From contig NZ_JABBFW010000006.1 in the NCBI RefSeq assembly GCF_012927045.1, positions 62,001 to 126,000 of the forward strand: 64,000 bases of DNA. Direction: 5' to 3'. Source of the stretch: Azohydromonas caseinilytica (GTDB lineage Bacteria; Pseudomonadota; Gammaproteobacteria; Burkholderiales; Burkholderiaceae_C). Below the pieces are notes generated by a model. It was not told where the DNA came from. It made no database searches and saw nothing but the letters and a program-made list of their open reading frames with translations. How positions within the stretch are numbered: the first letter of the stretch is position 1; every line of letters starts with the position of its first letter. Both the position numbers and the translations under genes were made by a program. Of the stretch, positions 33,044-44,805 are shown piece after piece.

Positions 33044-33574
33044 ATGCACGACGCCGTCGCCCCCAAGCCGCCCATGGACCCCGAAACCCTGGACTTCCTG
33101 CACGCGGTGCTGGACGCCGTGCGCCGCGGCGAGGCGGCGCGGCTGGCGCCGCTGCTCGATAAAGGCCTGCCGCCGAACCTGCGCGACCACAAGGGCGACA
33201 GCCTGCTGATGCTGGCCGCCTACCACGGCCACTTCGACACCGCCGAGGCGCTGCTGCGCCATGGCGCTGATCCCGAGCTGGCCAACGACCGCGGCCAGAC
33301 CCCGCTGGCCGGCGCCGCCTTCAAGGGCGACCTGCGCATGGCACGGCTGCTGCTCGACCATGGCGCGCGTGTCGATGGCACCGGACCGGACGGGCGCACG
33401 CCGCTGATGGTGGCGGCGATGTTCAACCGGCTGGACATCCTGGAACTGCTGCTGGCGCGCGGCGCCGACCCGGCGGCGCGGGACGCAGCCGGCATGACGG
33501 CATGGGAAGCGGCGCTGAAGATGGGCGCGGTGGAGGCGGCGCAGCGGCTGGGGCAGACGCCATCTTCTCAGTGA
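33044..33574 (+). CDS. Ankyrin-repeat protein
   Basis: 176 residues, about four ankyrin repeats between 22 and 165 (DNKGDSLLMLAAYHGH-like DHKGDSLLMLAAYHGHFDTA; DRGQTPLAGAAFKGDLRMAR; GPDGRTPLMVAAMFNRLDIL; DAAGMTAWEAALKMG). Protein-binding scaffold; partner unknown. Small ankyrin proteins of this type accompany catalase or oxidative-stress genes in some proteobacteria, but no such gene is here. Lies 71 bp after the PAS-GAF gene on the same strand, possibly the end of that operon. Confidence 0.88.
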   Translation: MHDAVAPKPPMDPETLDFLHAVLDAVRRGEAARLAPLLDKGLPPNLRDHKGDSLLMLAAYHGHFDTAEALLRHGADPELANDRGQTPLAGAAFKGDLRMARLLLDHGARVDGTGPDGRTPLMVAAMFNRLDILELLLARGADPAARDAAGMTAWEAALKMGAVEAAQRLGQTPSSQ

Positions 33575-33676
33575 AGGAGCATCTGCCCATCTGCCGGAAA
33601 TTGCTCCAACCACTGCGAACACGCTCGAACCTCGAAGCGAGCTGGCACACGCGGGAAAACTCAGACGACCGTGGTA

Positions 33677-34354
33677 TCAAAAGGTGCATCTGGTCGCCAC
33701 CCAATACCTGGCCTGTTCACCAATGGCCCTGATCTCCGCGCTATAAGCCTCGACGTGCTCATTCAAATAATCCACCATGCGCATTTTCGCTCGATAATCA
33801 ATAACAGTAAAGTTATAATTGCTGTCAAAGAATTTCTTGCAGGCACGCCGATGGACTTCCTCGTGCAGCCTCAATATCTCGGCCAGGCAGGGGGAGGACA
33901 CGGAAATCGTGATTTTGCAATCGCCTCCATTCGTGAACCCCAACGAATTCGGAACCGCCGGTGCCGCCGTTGCAGGCCCGGTTCCGTCTGGAGGCGCGGG
34001 GTCCCGGCCAGCATCAATGGACTCCTGGATCAACTCGTCGCTCTCAAGATTGCGCTGTTTTGTCCACAGCAAGCTCCGGGTCGTGGGATGGCTGAATTCT
34101 TCGATCTGCCGGTACAGGCTTTCGAGCGCCAGCGTGGCGTTTTCTCCCCGCTTGGCCAGGATATTTGCGTTCTGCTGGCTGCAGGGGCAATTCCGGAGAG
34201 ACGGTGCAGCAAAGGACTTTTCAGGAGCCATCAAATCAGGGAAAGATGGGGCAGCGGGCGTAGAGTTGCCTAGCGGTTGTGCATGCGCCGAACAAGATAC
34301 TGCCACGAGACCGATAATCCTCAGAGCATTTCGGACAGGGCGCGAATTTCTCAT
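33677..34354 (-). CDS. Secreted HExxH protein, putative metallopeptidase, lower GC
   Basis: 225 residues with a signal peptide (about 1-25, ending CSAHAQ). The C-terminal third holds HEEVH (164-168) followed by EAYSAEI (about 202-208), a pattern of zinc metallopeptidases in which a downstream Glu or Asp could be the third ligand. Eight cysteines after the signal suggest disulfides. Clear ribosome site GGAGG before ATG 34352-34354. Codon use and base composition are visibly more AT-rich than its neighbours, suggesting transfer. No family assignment is certain; a toxin-like or effector role is possible but unproven. Confidence 0.65.
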   Translation of the reverse strand: MRNSRPVRNALRIIGLVAVSCSAHAQPLGNSTPAAPSFPDLMAPEKSFAAPSLRNCPCSQQNANILAKRGENATLALESLYRQIEEFSHPTTRSLLWTKQRNLESDELIQESIDAGRDPAPPDGTGPATAAPAVPNSLGFTNGGDCKITISVSSPCLAEILRLHEEVHRRACKKFFDSNYNFTVIDYRAKMRMVDYLNEHVEAYSAEIRAIGEQARYWVATRCTF

Positions 34355-34685
34355 GATGAAACCTCCATGGCAGGTTCATTCAGCGTTCCGCAGCAGTTGG
34401 AATGCTCATTGCGCCAGATCAATTCCGCGCTCTCCAGGAATTGTTTTCAAACATATTCATGGCCCGCGCGTTACAAGCCCAGCGTCCTGGTCTCAAGCGT
34501 GAATGCACGAGAGCTGCCGATTCACGCCGGCAAGGTCTGCCCAGGCGTTGGCAGCCCTCCAGGACCTGCACCCGTGTGCCACTGCGACGCCATCGGGGCC
34601 AAGCCGCCGGTCCGCGCTGCGCGGCGCACACTCAGCCTGCGCCCCGCCGCGCGGGGCCGCTTTCGCATCGACCAAGGAGGCTCAC
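34355..34685. other. Intergenic region without recognised gene
   Basis: 331 bp between the HExxH gene and the YbaK gene. It starts with AT-richer sequence like the HExxH gene and becomes GC-rich toward YbaK. Short open frames here lack ribosome sites and coding bias. I see no RNA gene or strong hairpin. Confidence 0.5.
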
Positions 34686-35165
34686 ATGTCCATTCCTTCG
34701 CGTCTATCGAACTACCTGCAGCAGCACGGCACCCGCTATGAGCTGTGCATGCATCCCCACAGCCGCAGCAGCGCCGAGACCGCCCGCAGCGCGCACGTGC
34801 CGCCCAGCCAGTTGGCCAAGGCGGTGATGCTGGAAGACCAGCACGGGTGCGTGATCGCGGTGCTGCCCGCCGACAAGAGCGTGATGCCGCACGAGGTGGC
34901 CGAGCTGCTGGGCCGTCAGGAGCTGCGGCTGGTGAAGGAGCCCCGCCTGGGCGAACTGCTCGACGGCTGCGAGCCCGGCGCCGTGCCGCCCGTGGGCATG
35001 GCCTGGGGCATGGAAACCGTGGTGGACGATGAGCTGGAGCAGCGCGAGCTCGTCTACCTGGAATGCGGCGACCACGAGTCGCTGCTGCGCCTGACGCAGG
35101 AGCAGTTCCATGCGCTGATGCATGGCGCGCGCTGGGGGCGCATCGGGCGGGCGCCGATGCATTGA
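34686..35165 (+). CDS. YbaK/ProRS-associated (aminoacyl-tRNA deacylase) domain protein
   Basis: 159 residues of the YbaK/EbsC editing-domain superfamily, which hydrolyse mischarged aminoacyl-tRNAs. Visible: conserved Lys in LAKAVMLEDQHG, VLPADKSVMPHEVAELLG, and GCEPGAVPPVGMAWGM (the GxxPG loop of the family). ATG at 34686 with AGGAGG upstream. Convergent with the liu operon. Which tRNA it edits cannot be told from sequence alone. Confidence 0.88.
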   Translation: MSIPSRLSNYLQQHGTRYELCMHPHSRSSAETARSAHVPPSQLAKAVMLEDQHGCVIAVLPADKSVMPHEVAELLGRQELRLVKEPRLGELLDGCEPGAVPPVGMAWGMETVVDDELEQRELVYLECGDHESLLRLTQEQFHALMHGARWGRIGRAPMH

Positions 35166-35175
35166 ACCTTCAATG

Positions 35176-35211
35176 AAAAAGCCCGCGGCCCGCCTTCCGG
35201 CTGCCGCGGGC
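35176..35211 (-). terminator. Terminator of the liu operon
   Basis: On the minus strand GCCCGCGGC - 13-base loop - GCCGCGGGC followed by TTTTT, 19 bp after the HMG-CoA lyase stop. Confidence 0.8.
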
Positions 35212-35229
35212 TCCAGCAACGGCCCGGCC

Positions 35230-36125
35230 TCAGGCGCAAGCCGCCCGCATCGCCCGCGTCACCTTCGACCCCGGCTCGCGCCCCAGCACCGAGCTGATCC
35301 AGGCCGAGCATTCGGTGAGCTTGCCCAGGTCCACCCCCGTGTCCGCCCCCAGGCCCTGCAGCAGGTAGACGATGTCCTCGGTGGCGACGTTGCCCGAGGC
35401 GCCCTTGGCGTAGGGGCAGCCGCCCAGGCCGCTGACGGAGGCGTCGAACACGCTCAGCCCGAAGTCGTAGGCCGCGTACACGTTGGCCACCGCCATGCCC
35501 CACGTGTCGTGGAAATGGCCGGCCAGCCGCTCCAGCGGCACCCGGTCCGCCACGGCCTCCAGCATTGCCAGCACCGTGGCCGGCGTGCCGGTGCCGATGG
35601 TGTCGCCCAGCGACACCTCGTAGCAGCCCATGCCGTGCAGCCGCGCCGCCACCTCCGCCACCCGCACCGGGGCGACCGGGCCCTCGTAGGGACAGGCCAC
35701 CACGCAGGAGACGTAGCCGCGCACCTTCACGCCCGCCGCGCGCGCGGCTGCCATCACCGGCTCGAAACGCGCCAGGGATTCGGCGATCGAGCAGTTGATG
35801 TTCTTCTGCGAGAAGCTTTCGGAGGCCGCCGCGAACACCGCCACTTCCTTGGCCCCGGCCGCCACCGCGGCCTCGAAGCCCTTCAGGTTCGGCGCCAGCA
35901 CCGGGTAATTGACGCCCTCGCGGCGCTGCAGGCGCTGCATCAGGTCGGCGTGGTCCGCCATCTGCGGCACCCACTTCGGTGAGACGAAGGCGGTGGCCTC
36001 GATGTCGCGCAGGCCGGCATCGGCCAGCCGCCCGATCAGCTCCAGCTTCACGTCGGTGGAGACGGGCTGCTTCTCGTTCTGCAGGCCGTCGCGCGGCCCG
36101 ACCTCGACGATGCGCACGCTGCGGC

Positions 36126-36129
<4 letters not shown>
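35230..36129 (-). CDS. liuE: Hydroxymethylglutaryl-CoA lyase
   Basis: Splits HMG-CoA into acetyl-CoA and acetoacetate, the last step of leucine degradation. 299 residues, TIM barrel: [14 protein letters not shown] (metal-binding Asp), [29 protein letters not shown] (metal His pair) and the active-site cysteine loop [18 protein letters not shown] overlaps the liuD stop by four bases. Final gene of the complete liuABCDE operon. Confidence 0.96.
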
Positions 36130-38132
<2,003 letters not shown>

Positions 38133-38133
38133 C

Positions 38134-38925
38134 TCAACGTCCTCCCACCCACGCCGCCGGCCGCTTCTCCAGGAAGGCGGATAAACCCTCCTTCGCTTCG
38201 GGCGTGGCCCGCAGCGTGGCGATGCGCCGCGCGGTGTCCTCGATCACGTCGGCGTCGATGGGCCGGTCGGCCACGGCGCGGATCAGCTCCTTGGCCGCCG
38301 TCTGGGCGCGCGGGCCGCCGGCCAGCAGCGCCTCCACCACCTTGTCCACCGCCGCGTCCAGCCCCTCGGCCTCGGCCAGCTCGTGCACCAGGCCCAGCTC
38401 CCAGGCGCGCTGCGCAGTGATGCGCTCCGCGGTCTGGAAGTAGCGCGTGGCCTGGCGCTGGCCGATGGCGCGGATGACGTAAGGGCTGATGGCCGAGGGA
38501 ATGATCCCGAACTTCACTTCCGAGGTGGCGAACGCCGCCGCGGAGGAAGCGACGCAGATGTCGCAGGCCGAGGCCAGCCCCATGCCGCCGCCCAGCGCCG
38601 CGCCGTGCACGCGCGCGATGGTCGGCTTGGCGCAGGCGGCGATGGTGCGGAACAGCTCGGCGAGCTTGCGCGCGTCCTCCAGGTTCGCTTCCAGCGGCGC
38701 TGCGCTCTGGCGCTGCATCCAGTTCAGGTCGGCGCCGGCGGAAAAACTCTTGCCTTCGCCCGCCAGCACGATCACGCGCACGGACTCGTCCGCGTCCAGC
38801 TCGCGGAACGCCTGCGTGAGAGAGGCGATCAGCGCCTCGTCGAAGGCGTTGTGCACCTCGGGCCGGCTCATCACCACGCGGGCGACGCCGCCGGCGCGTT
38901 CGATCTTCAAGGGTTGCGTGCTCAT
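38134..38925 (-). CDS. liuC: Methylglutaconyl-CoA hydratase (enoyl-CoA hydratase/isomerase family)
   Basis: Hydrates 3-methylglutaconyl-CoA to HMG-CoA. 263 residues of the crotonase fold: AGEGKSFSAGADLNWMQR (oxyanion hole), RVHGAALGGGMGLASACDI (second oxyanion residue and catalytic region), SEVKFGIIPSAISPYV. Pathway assignment rests on the operon; the fold alone is shared by many hydratases. ATG 38923-38925 chosen as family-like N-terminus. Confidence 0.92.
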   Translation of the reverse strand: MSTQPLKIERAGGVARVVMSRPEVHNAFDEALIASLTQAFRELDADESVRVIVLAGEGKSFSAGADLNWMQRQSAAPLEANLEDARKLAELFRTIAACAKPTIARVHGAALGGGMGLASACDICVASSAAAFATSEVKFGIIPSAISPYVIRAIGQRQATRYFQTAERITAQRAWELGLVHELAEAEGLDAAVDKVVEALLAGGPRAQTAAKELIRAVADRPIDADVIEDTARRIATLRATPEAKEGLSAFLEKRPAAWVGGR

Positions 38926-38932
38926 ACCGGCC

Positions 38933-40539
<1,607 letters not shown>

Positions 40540-40540
<1 letters not shown>

Positions 40541-41715
40541 CACAGCGTCTCCGCAAACAGCTCGCGGCCGATCAGCATGCGGCGGATCTCGCTGGTGCCC
40601 GCGCCGATCTCGTAGAGCTTGGCGTCGCGCCACAGCCGCTCCACCGGGAATTCCTTGGTGTAGCCCACGCCGCCCAAGGTCTGGATCGCCTCGCCGGCCA
40701 TCCAGGTCGCCTTCTCGGCCGAGTACAGGATCGCGCCGGCGGCGTCCTTGCGCAGCGAGCGGGCGTGGTCGGCCGAGTCGCAGGCCTTGCCGACGGCGTA
40801 GACGTAGGCGCGGCAGGCCTGGTGCGTGGTGTACATGTCGGCCACCTTGCCCTGCATCAGCTGGAACTCGCCGATGGACTGGCCGAACTGCTTGCGGTCG
40901 TGGATGTACGGGATCACCGCGTCCATGCACGCGGCCATGATGCCCAGCGGGCCGCCGGAGAGCACGGCGCGCTCGTAGTCCAGGCCGCTCATCAGCACCT
41001 TCACGCCGCCGCCCACGGCGCCCAGCACGTTCTCCTCGGGCACCTCGCAGTCCTCGAAGAACACCGGGTAGGTGTTGGAGCCGCGCATGCCCAGCTTGTC
41101 GAGCTTGTTGCCGAAGGACAGGCCCTTGAAGCCCTTTTCGAGAATGAAGGCGGTGATGCCCTTGGGGCCGGCCTCGGGGTCGGTCTTGGCGTAGACGATG
41201 AGGGTGTCGGCGTCACCGCCGTTGGTGATCCACATCTTCGAGCCGTTGAGCACGTAGCGGTCGCCCTTCTTCTCGGCGCGCAGCTTCATGCTGACCACGT
41301 CGGAGCCGGCGTTGGGCTCGCTCATGGCGAGAGCCCCGACGTGCTCGCCGCTGACCAGCTTGGGCAGGTAGCGGTCCTTCTGCGCGGCACTGCCGTTGCG
41401 GTGCAGCTGGTTCACGCACAGGTTGGAGTGCGCGCCGTAGCTCAGGCCCACCGAGGCCGAGGCGCGCGAGACCTCCTCCATCGCGATGATGTGGGCGAGG
41501 TAGCCCATGTTGGTGCCGCCGTACTCCTCGCTCACCGTCATGCCGTGCAGGCCCAGCTCGCCCAGCTTCTTCCACAGGTCGGCGGGGAAGAGGTTGTCGT
41601 GGTCGATGGCCGCGGCGCGCGGGGCGATCTCCTTGGCGGCGAAGTTGGCGACGGTGTCGCGCAGCATCTCGATGGTCTCGCCGAGGCCGAAGTTCAGGCC
41701 GGGAAGCTGGCTCAT
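40540..41715 (-). CDS. liuA: Isovaleryl-CoA dehydrogenase
   Basis: FAD-dependent oxidation of isovaleryl-CoA to 3-methylcrotonyl-CoA. 391 residues. Acyl-CoA dehydrogenase domains: [48 protein letters not shown] and the C-terminal [21 protein letters not shown]. The active-site Glu lies in the [14 protein letters not shown] helix region, as in isovaleryl rather than short-chain enzymes. First gene of the operon, divergent from the AraC-type regulator. Confidence 0.95.
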
Positions 41716-41825
41716 GGGGGATGTCTCCTTGTGCGGGTTCAGGCGGGGTCCGATCCGTCAAGGGTAGGCGCGGACGCAGCACGGTGGCGGCCAGGGAGGT
41801 TGCAAAAGCTGCCAAACTTCGGGCC

Positions 41826-42836
41826 ATGCAACAGCCCGCCGCCGTCACGCCCATGGCCTTCGTCCGCTGCATCGCGCTGGCCTTCGAGCGCCGCGGGATG
41901 GACCCGGCCCCGGCGCTGGCGGCGGCACAAATCACGCCAGCGCAGTTACAAGAAGCGGACGCGCGCATCACGGCGTTGCAGATGGAGGCCGTGTCCGCCG
42001 CGGCGATGCAGGCGCTGGACGACGAGGCGCTGGGCTGGTTCTCGCGCCGCCTGCCCTGGGGCAGCTACGGGATGCTGTGCCGCGCCAGCACCGGCGCCGC
42101 CACGCTGGGCCTGGCGCTCAAGCGCTGGTGCCGGCACCACCGGCTGCTCACCGAGGACGTGCTGCTGCGGCTGGAGGTGCTGGATGACACGGCGCGGCTG
42201 TCCATCACCGAGCAGCGCGACTTCGGCCCCCTGCGCGAGTTCTGCCTGGTGACGCTGCTGCGCTACGTGCACGGCTACGCCTGCTGGGCGGTGGACTCGC
42301 GCATCCCGCTGCTGGAGGCGAGCTTTCCCTTCCCGGCCCCGCCGCATGCCGCCGCCTACGACCACATGTTCCCCGGCCCGGTGCGCTTCGGCGCCGACGC
42401 GGCGGGTTTCAGCTTCGACGCGCGCTACCTGGCGCTGCCGCTGCGCCGCGACGAGGCGGCGCTCAATGCGATGCTGAAGCGTGCCCTGCCGCTGACGGTG
42501 CGGCAGTACCGGCGCGACCGGCTGCTGGCGCAGCGCGTGCGCGAGCGGCTGCGCCAGCAGCCCGGGGCCACGGCGGACGAGGTGGCGGCGGCGCTGTTCC
42601 TGTCCACGCGCAGCCTGCACCGGCAGCTGCAGGAGGAATCCACCACGCTGCAGGCGCTCAAGGACGCGGTGCGGCGCGACATCGCCGTGGAGCAGCTGCT
42701 GCGCAGCAACCGGCCCATCAAGCAGATCGCGCAGGCGGCGGGCTTCGACAACGAAAAAAGTTTCACCCGCGCCTTCAAGGGCTGGACCGGGGAGTCGCCG
42801 GCGGCGCTGCGGCAGCGCTCGAAGCTGTCCGGATAG
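41826..42836 (+). CDS. AraC-family regulator divergent from the liu operon
   Basis: 336 residues. N-terminal ligand domain of the Arabinose_bd/OruR type (about 10-200) and a C-terminal AraC double HTH (about 235-330; ATADEVAAALFLSTRSLHRQ, IKQIAQAAGFDNEKSFTRAF). Position directly divergent from liuA (110 bp between start codons) makes it the likely regulator of leucine/isovalerate catabolism (inference). ATG at 41826. Confidence 0.88.
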   Translation: MQQPAAVTPMAFVRCIALAFERRGMDPAPALAAAQITPAQLQEADARITALQMEAVSAAAMQALDDEALGWFSRRLPWGSYGMLCRASTGAATLGLALKRWCRHHRLLTEDVLLRLEVLDDTARLSITEQRDFGPLREFCLVTLLRYVHGYACWAVDSRIPLLEASFPFPAPPHAAAYDHMFPGPVRFGADAAGFSFDARYLALPLRRDEAALNAMLKRALPLTVRQYRRDRLLAQRVRERLRQQPGATADEVAAALFLSTRSLHRQLQEESTTLQALKDAVRRDIAVEQLLRSNRPIKQIAQAAGFDNEKSFTRAFKGWTGESPAALRQRSKLSG

Positions 42837-42948
42837 CGTGAGCGGCTGACAACATTGCTTGCAGCCCCATCTGCCCGGCGGCGGCACAGTCGGGGCAACG
42901 TGCGGGCATCCCATCTGCCCGCCCCGCCCTCAGCCCGGGAGAACCCGC

Positions 42949-43791
42949 TTGAAACTCGTGACCTGGAACATCCAGTGGGGCCGCGGCAGCGACGGCCGCG
43001 TCGACCTGCCGCGCCTGCTGGCGGATGCCCGCAAGCTCGCCGACTTCGACGTGCTGTGCCTGCAGGAGGTGGCTGACGGCTGGCCCGACCTGCCCGGCGG
43101 CGCGGCCGGCAACCAGTTCCGCGACCTCGCCCTGGCGCTGCCGGGCTTCAGCGCGGTGGAAGGCGTGGCGACGGACCTGCCCGGCCCCGGCGGCACGCGC
43201 CGACGCTTCGGCAACCTGCTGCTGACGCGGCTGCCGGTGCTGCAGGTGCTGCGGCATCAGCTGCCCTGGCCGGCCGACCCGGCCGTGCCCAGCATGGCGC
43301 GGCTGGTGATCGAGGCCACGCTGCGTGCGCCCTTCGGGCCGCTGCGCGTCATGACCACCCACCTTGCCTACTACTCCCTGCGGCAGCGCCTGGCCCAGGT
43401 GCAGCGGCTGCGCGAGCTGCACCAGGAAGCGGTGGCGCACGCGCGCCAGCCGCGGCCCGCGGAGGAAGGCCCCTTCGCGGCGCTGCCGCGCGGCGGCGCG
43501 GCGCTGCTGATGGGCGACATGAACTTCAAGCCGGACTCGCCGGAGTACCGGCGCCTGCTGGCGCCCTTCCCCGACGCCACGCCCGCCTGGACCGATGCCT
43601 GGACCCGGCTGCACCCCGGGCAGCCGCATCCGCCCACCTTCGCCCCGCACGAAGGGCCAGCGCCCGAGGCGCCCTACTGCTGCGACTTCGTGTTCGCCAG
43701 CGCCGACCTGCTGCCGCGCCTGCGCGCGCTGCGGGTGGACGCCGCCACCACCGCCTCCGACCACCAGCCGCTGCTGCTGGAGCTCGATTGA
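42949..43791 (+). CDS. Endonuclease/exonuclease/phosphatase family protein
   Basis: 280 residues of the EEP superfamily (Mg2+-dependent phosphoesterases). Motifs: VTWNIQWGRG (Asn), LCLQEV (metal Glu), MTTHLAYYS, MGDMNFKPDS (catalytic Asp/Asn), and C-terminal ASDHQPLLLE (Asp-His). Starts with TTG at 42949 after GGGAGA; a GTG nine bases later is the alternative. No signal peptide. Substrate unknown. Followed 18 bp later by the pirin gene, so probably co-transcribed. Confidence 0.87.
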   Translation: MKLVTWNIQWGRGSDGRVDLPRLLADARKLADFDVLCLQEVADGWPDLPGGAAGNQFRDLALALPGFSAVEGVATDLPGPGGTRRRFGNLLLTRLPVLQVLRHQLPWPADPAVPSMARLVIEATLRAPFGPLRVMTTHLAYYSLRQRLAQVQRLRELHQEAVAHARQPRPAEEGPFAALPRGGAALLMGDMNFKPDSPEYRRLLAPFPDATPAWTDAWTRLHPGQPHPPTFAPHEGPAPEAPYCCDFVFASADLLPRLRALRVDAATTASDHQPLLLELD

Positions 43792-43809
43792 CCGCCCCGG
43801 GAGACCCCC

Positions 43810-44724
43810 ATGGATGCTCTGGAAACCATCGTCATTCCCCGCAGCTCGGACCTGGGCGAGGGCTTCACCGTACGCCGCGCGCTGCCCTCGGCGGCGCGGC
43901 GCATGGTGGGGCCCTTCGTGTTCTTCGACGAGATGGGGCCGGTGCGCTTCGAGGCCGGGCGCGGGCTGGACGTGCGCCCGCACCCGCACATCGGCCTGGC
44001 CACGGTCACGTACCTGACGCAGGGCGAGATCCTGCACCGCGACAGCCTGGGCGTGGTGCAGCCCATCCGCCCCGGCGAGCTGAACTGGATGACGGCCGGG
44101 CGCGGCATCGTGCACTCCGAGCGCACGCCGCCCGAGGCCCGCGACGGCCAGGCAATGCTGGCCGGGCTGCAGCTGTGGGTGGCGCTGCCCCGGGCGCAGG
44201 AGGAAGTCGAGCCCTCCTTCGTGCACCACGGCGCGGGCGAGCTGCCGCAATTGGAGGCCGAGGGCTGCCGCCTGCGCGTGATCCTGGGCGACTTCGAGGG
44301 CGCGCACTCGCCGGTGCGCACGCTGTCGGAGATGTTCTACGTGGAGGTGCACCTGGCGCCCGGCGCGCAGCTGCCGCTGCCGCCGCTGCACGAGGAGCGC
44401 GCCGCCTACGTGCTGTCCGGACAGGTCTCGGTCAATGCCGAGGACGCGGCGCACGGCCACGGGCCGCAGCAGCTGCTGGTGTTCAAGCCGGGCGAGCCGG
44501 TGGTGCTGTGCGCGCCGCGCGGCCCGGCGCACCTGGTGCTACTGGGCGGGCCGTCCATGGACGGGCCGCGCTACGTGTGGTGGAACTTCGTCTCCAGCTC
44601 GCGCGAGCGCATCCAGCAGGCCCAGGCCGACTGGGCCGCCGGCCGCTTCGCGCCGGTGCCGCAGGAGACGGAGTTCATCCCGCTGCCCGAAAACCGGCCG
44701 CTGCCGCCGGTGAGCTATCCCTGA
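43810..44724 (+). CDS. Pirin family protein
   Basis: 304-residue bicupin. N-cupin metal motif [17 protein letters not shown] and the Glu/His in [17 protein letters not shown] are typical pirin features; the C-terminal half continues with [21 protein letters not shown] (in part). Pirins act as quercetinase-like dioxygenases or iron-redox-sensing cofactors; the exact role here is unknown. Last gene before the inserted defence-type locus. Confidence 0.92.
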   Translation: MDALETIVIPRSSDLGEGFTVRRALPSAARRMVGPFVFFDEMGPVRFEAGRGLDVRPHPHIGLATVTYLTQGEILHRDSLGVVQPIRPGELNWMTAGRGIVHSERTPPEARDGQAMLAGLQLWVALPRAQEEVEPSFVHHGAGELPQLEAEGCRLRVILGDFEGAHSPVRTLSEMFYVEVHLAPGAQLPLPPLHEERAAYVLSGQVSVNAEDAAHGHGPQQLLVFKPGEPVVLCAPRGPAHLVLLGGPSMDGPRYVWWNFVSSSRERIQQAQADWAAGRFAPVPQETEFIPLPENRPLPPVSYP

Positions 44725-44805
44725 GGGCCAGAGCCCACGCAAGTGCCAGCCGATGGCTCCGAACATCGCCACGTTGAGCAGCGCCAGCATGCCCACCGTG
44801 GACGC
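44725..44805 (-). pseudogene. Remnant of a membrane-protein gene at the island edge
   Basis: The minus strand encodes a short hydrophobic stretch, MGMLALLNVAMFGAIGWHLR, open from 44796, that runs into the antisense of the pirin 3' end with no plausible continuation. It resembles a fragment of a transmembrane protein cut off where the methylase gene ends. It is short, so the call is tentative. Confidence 0.35.
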
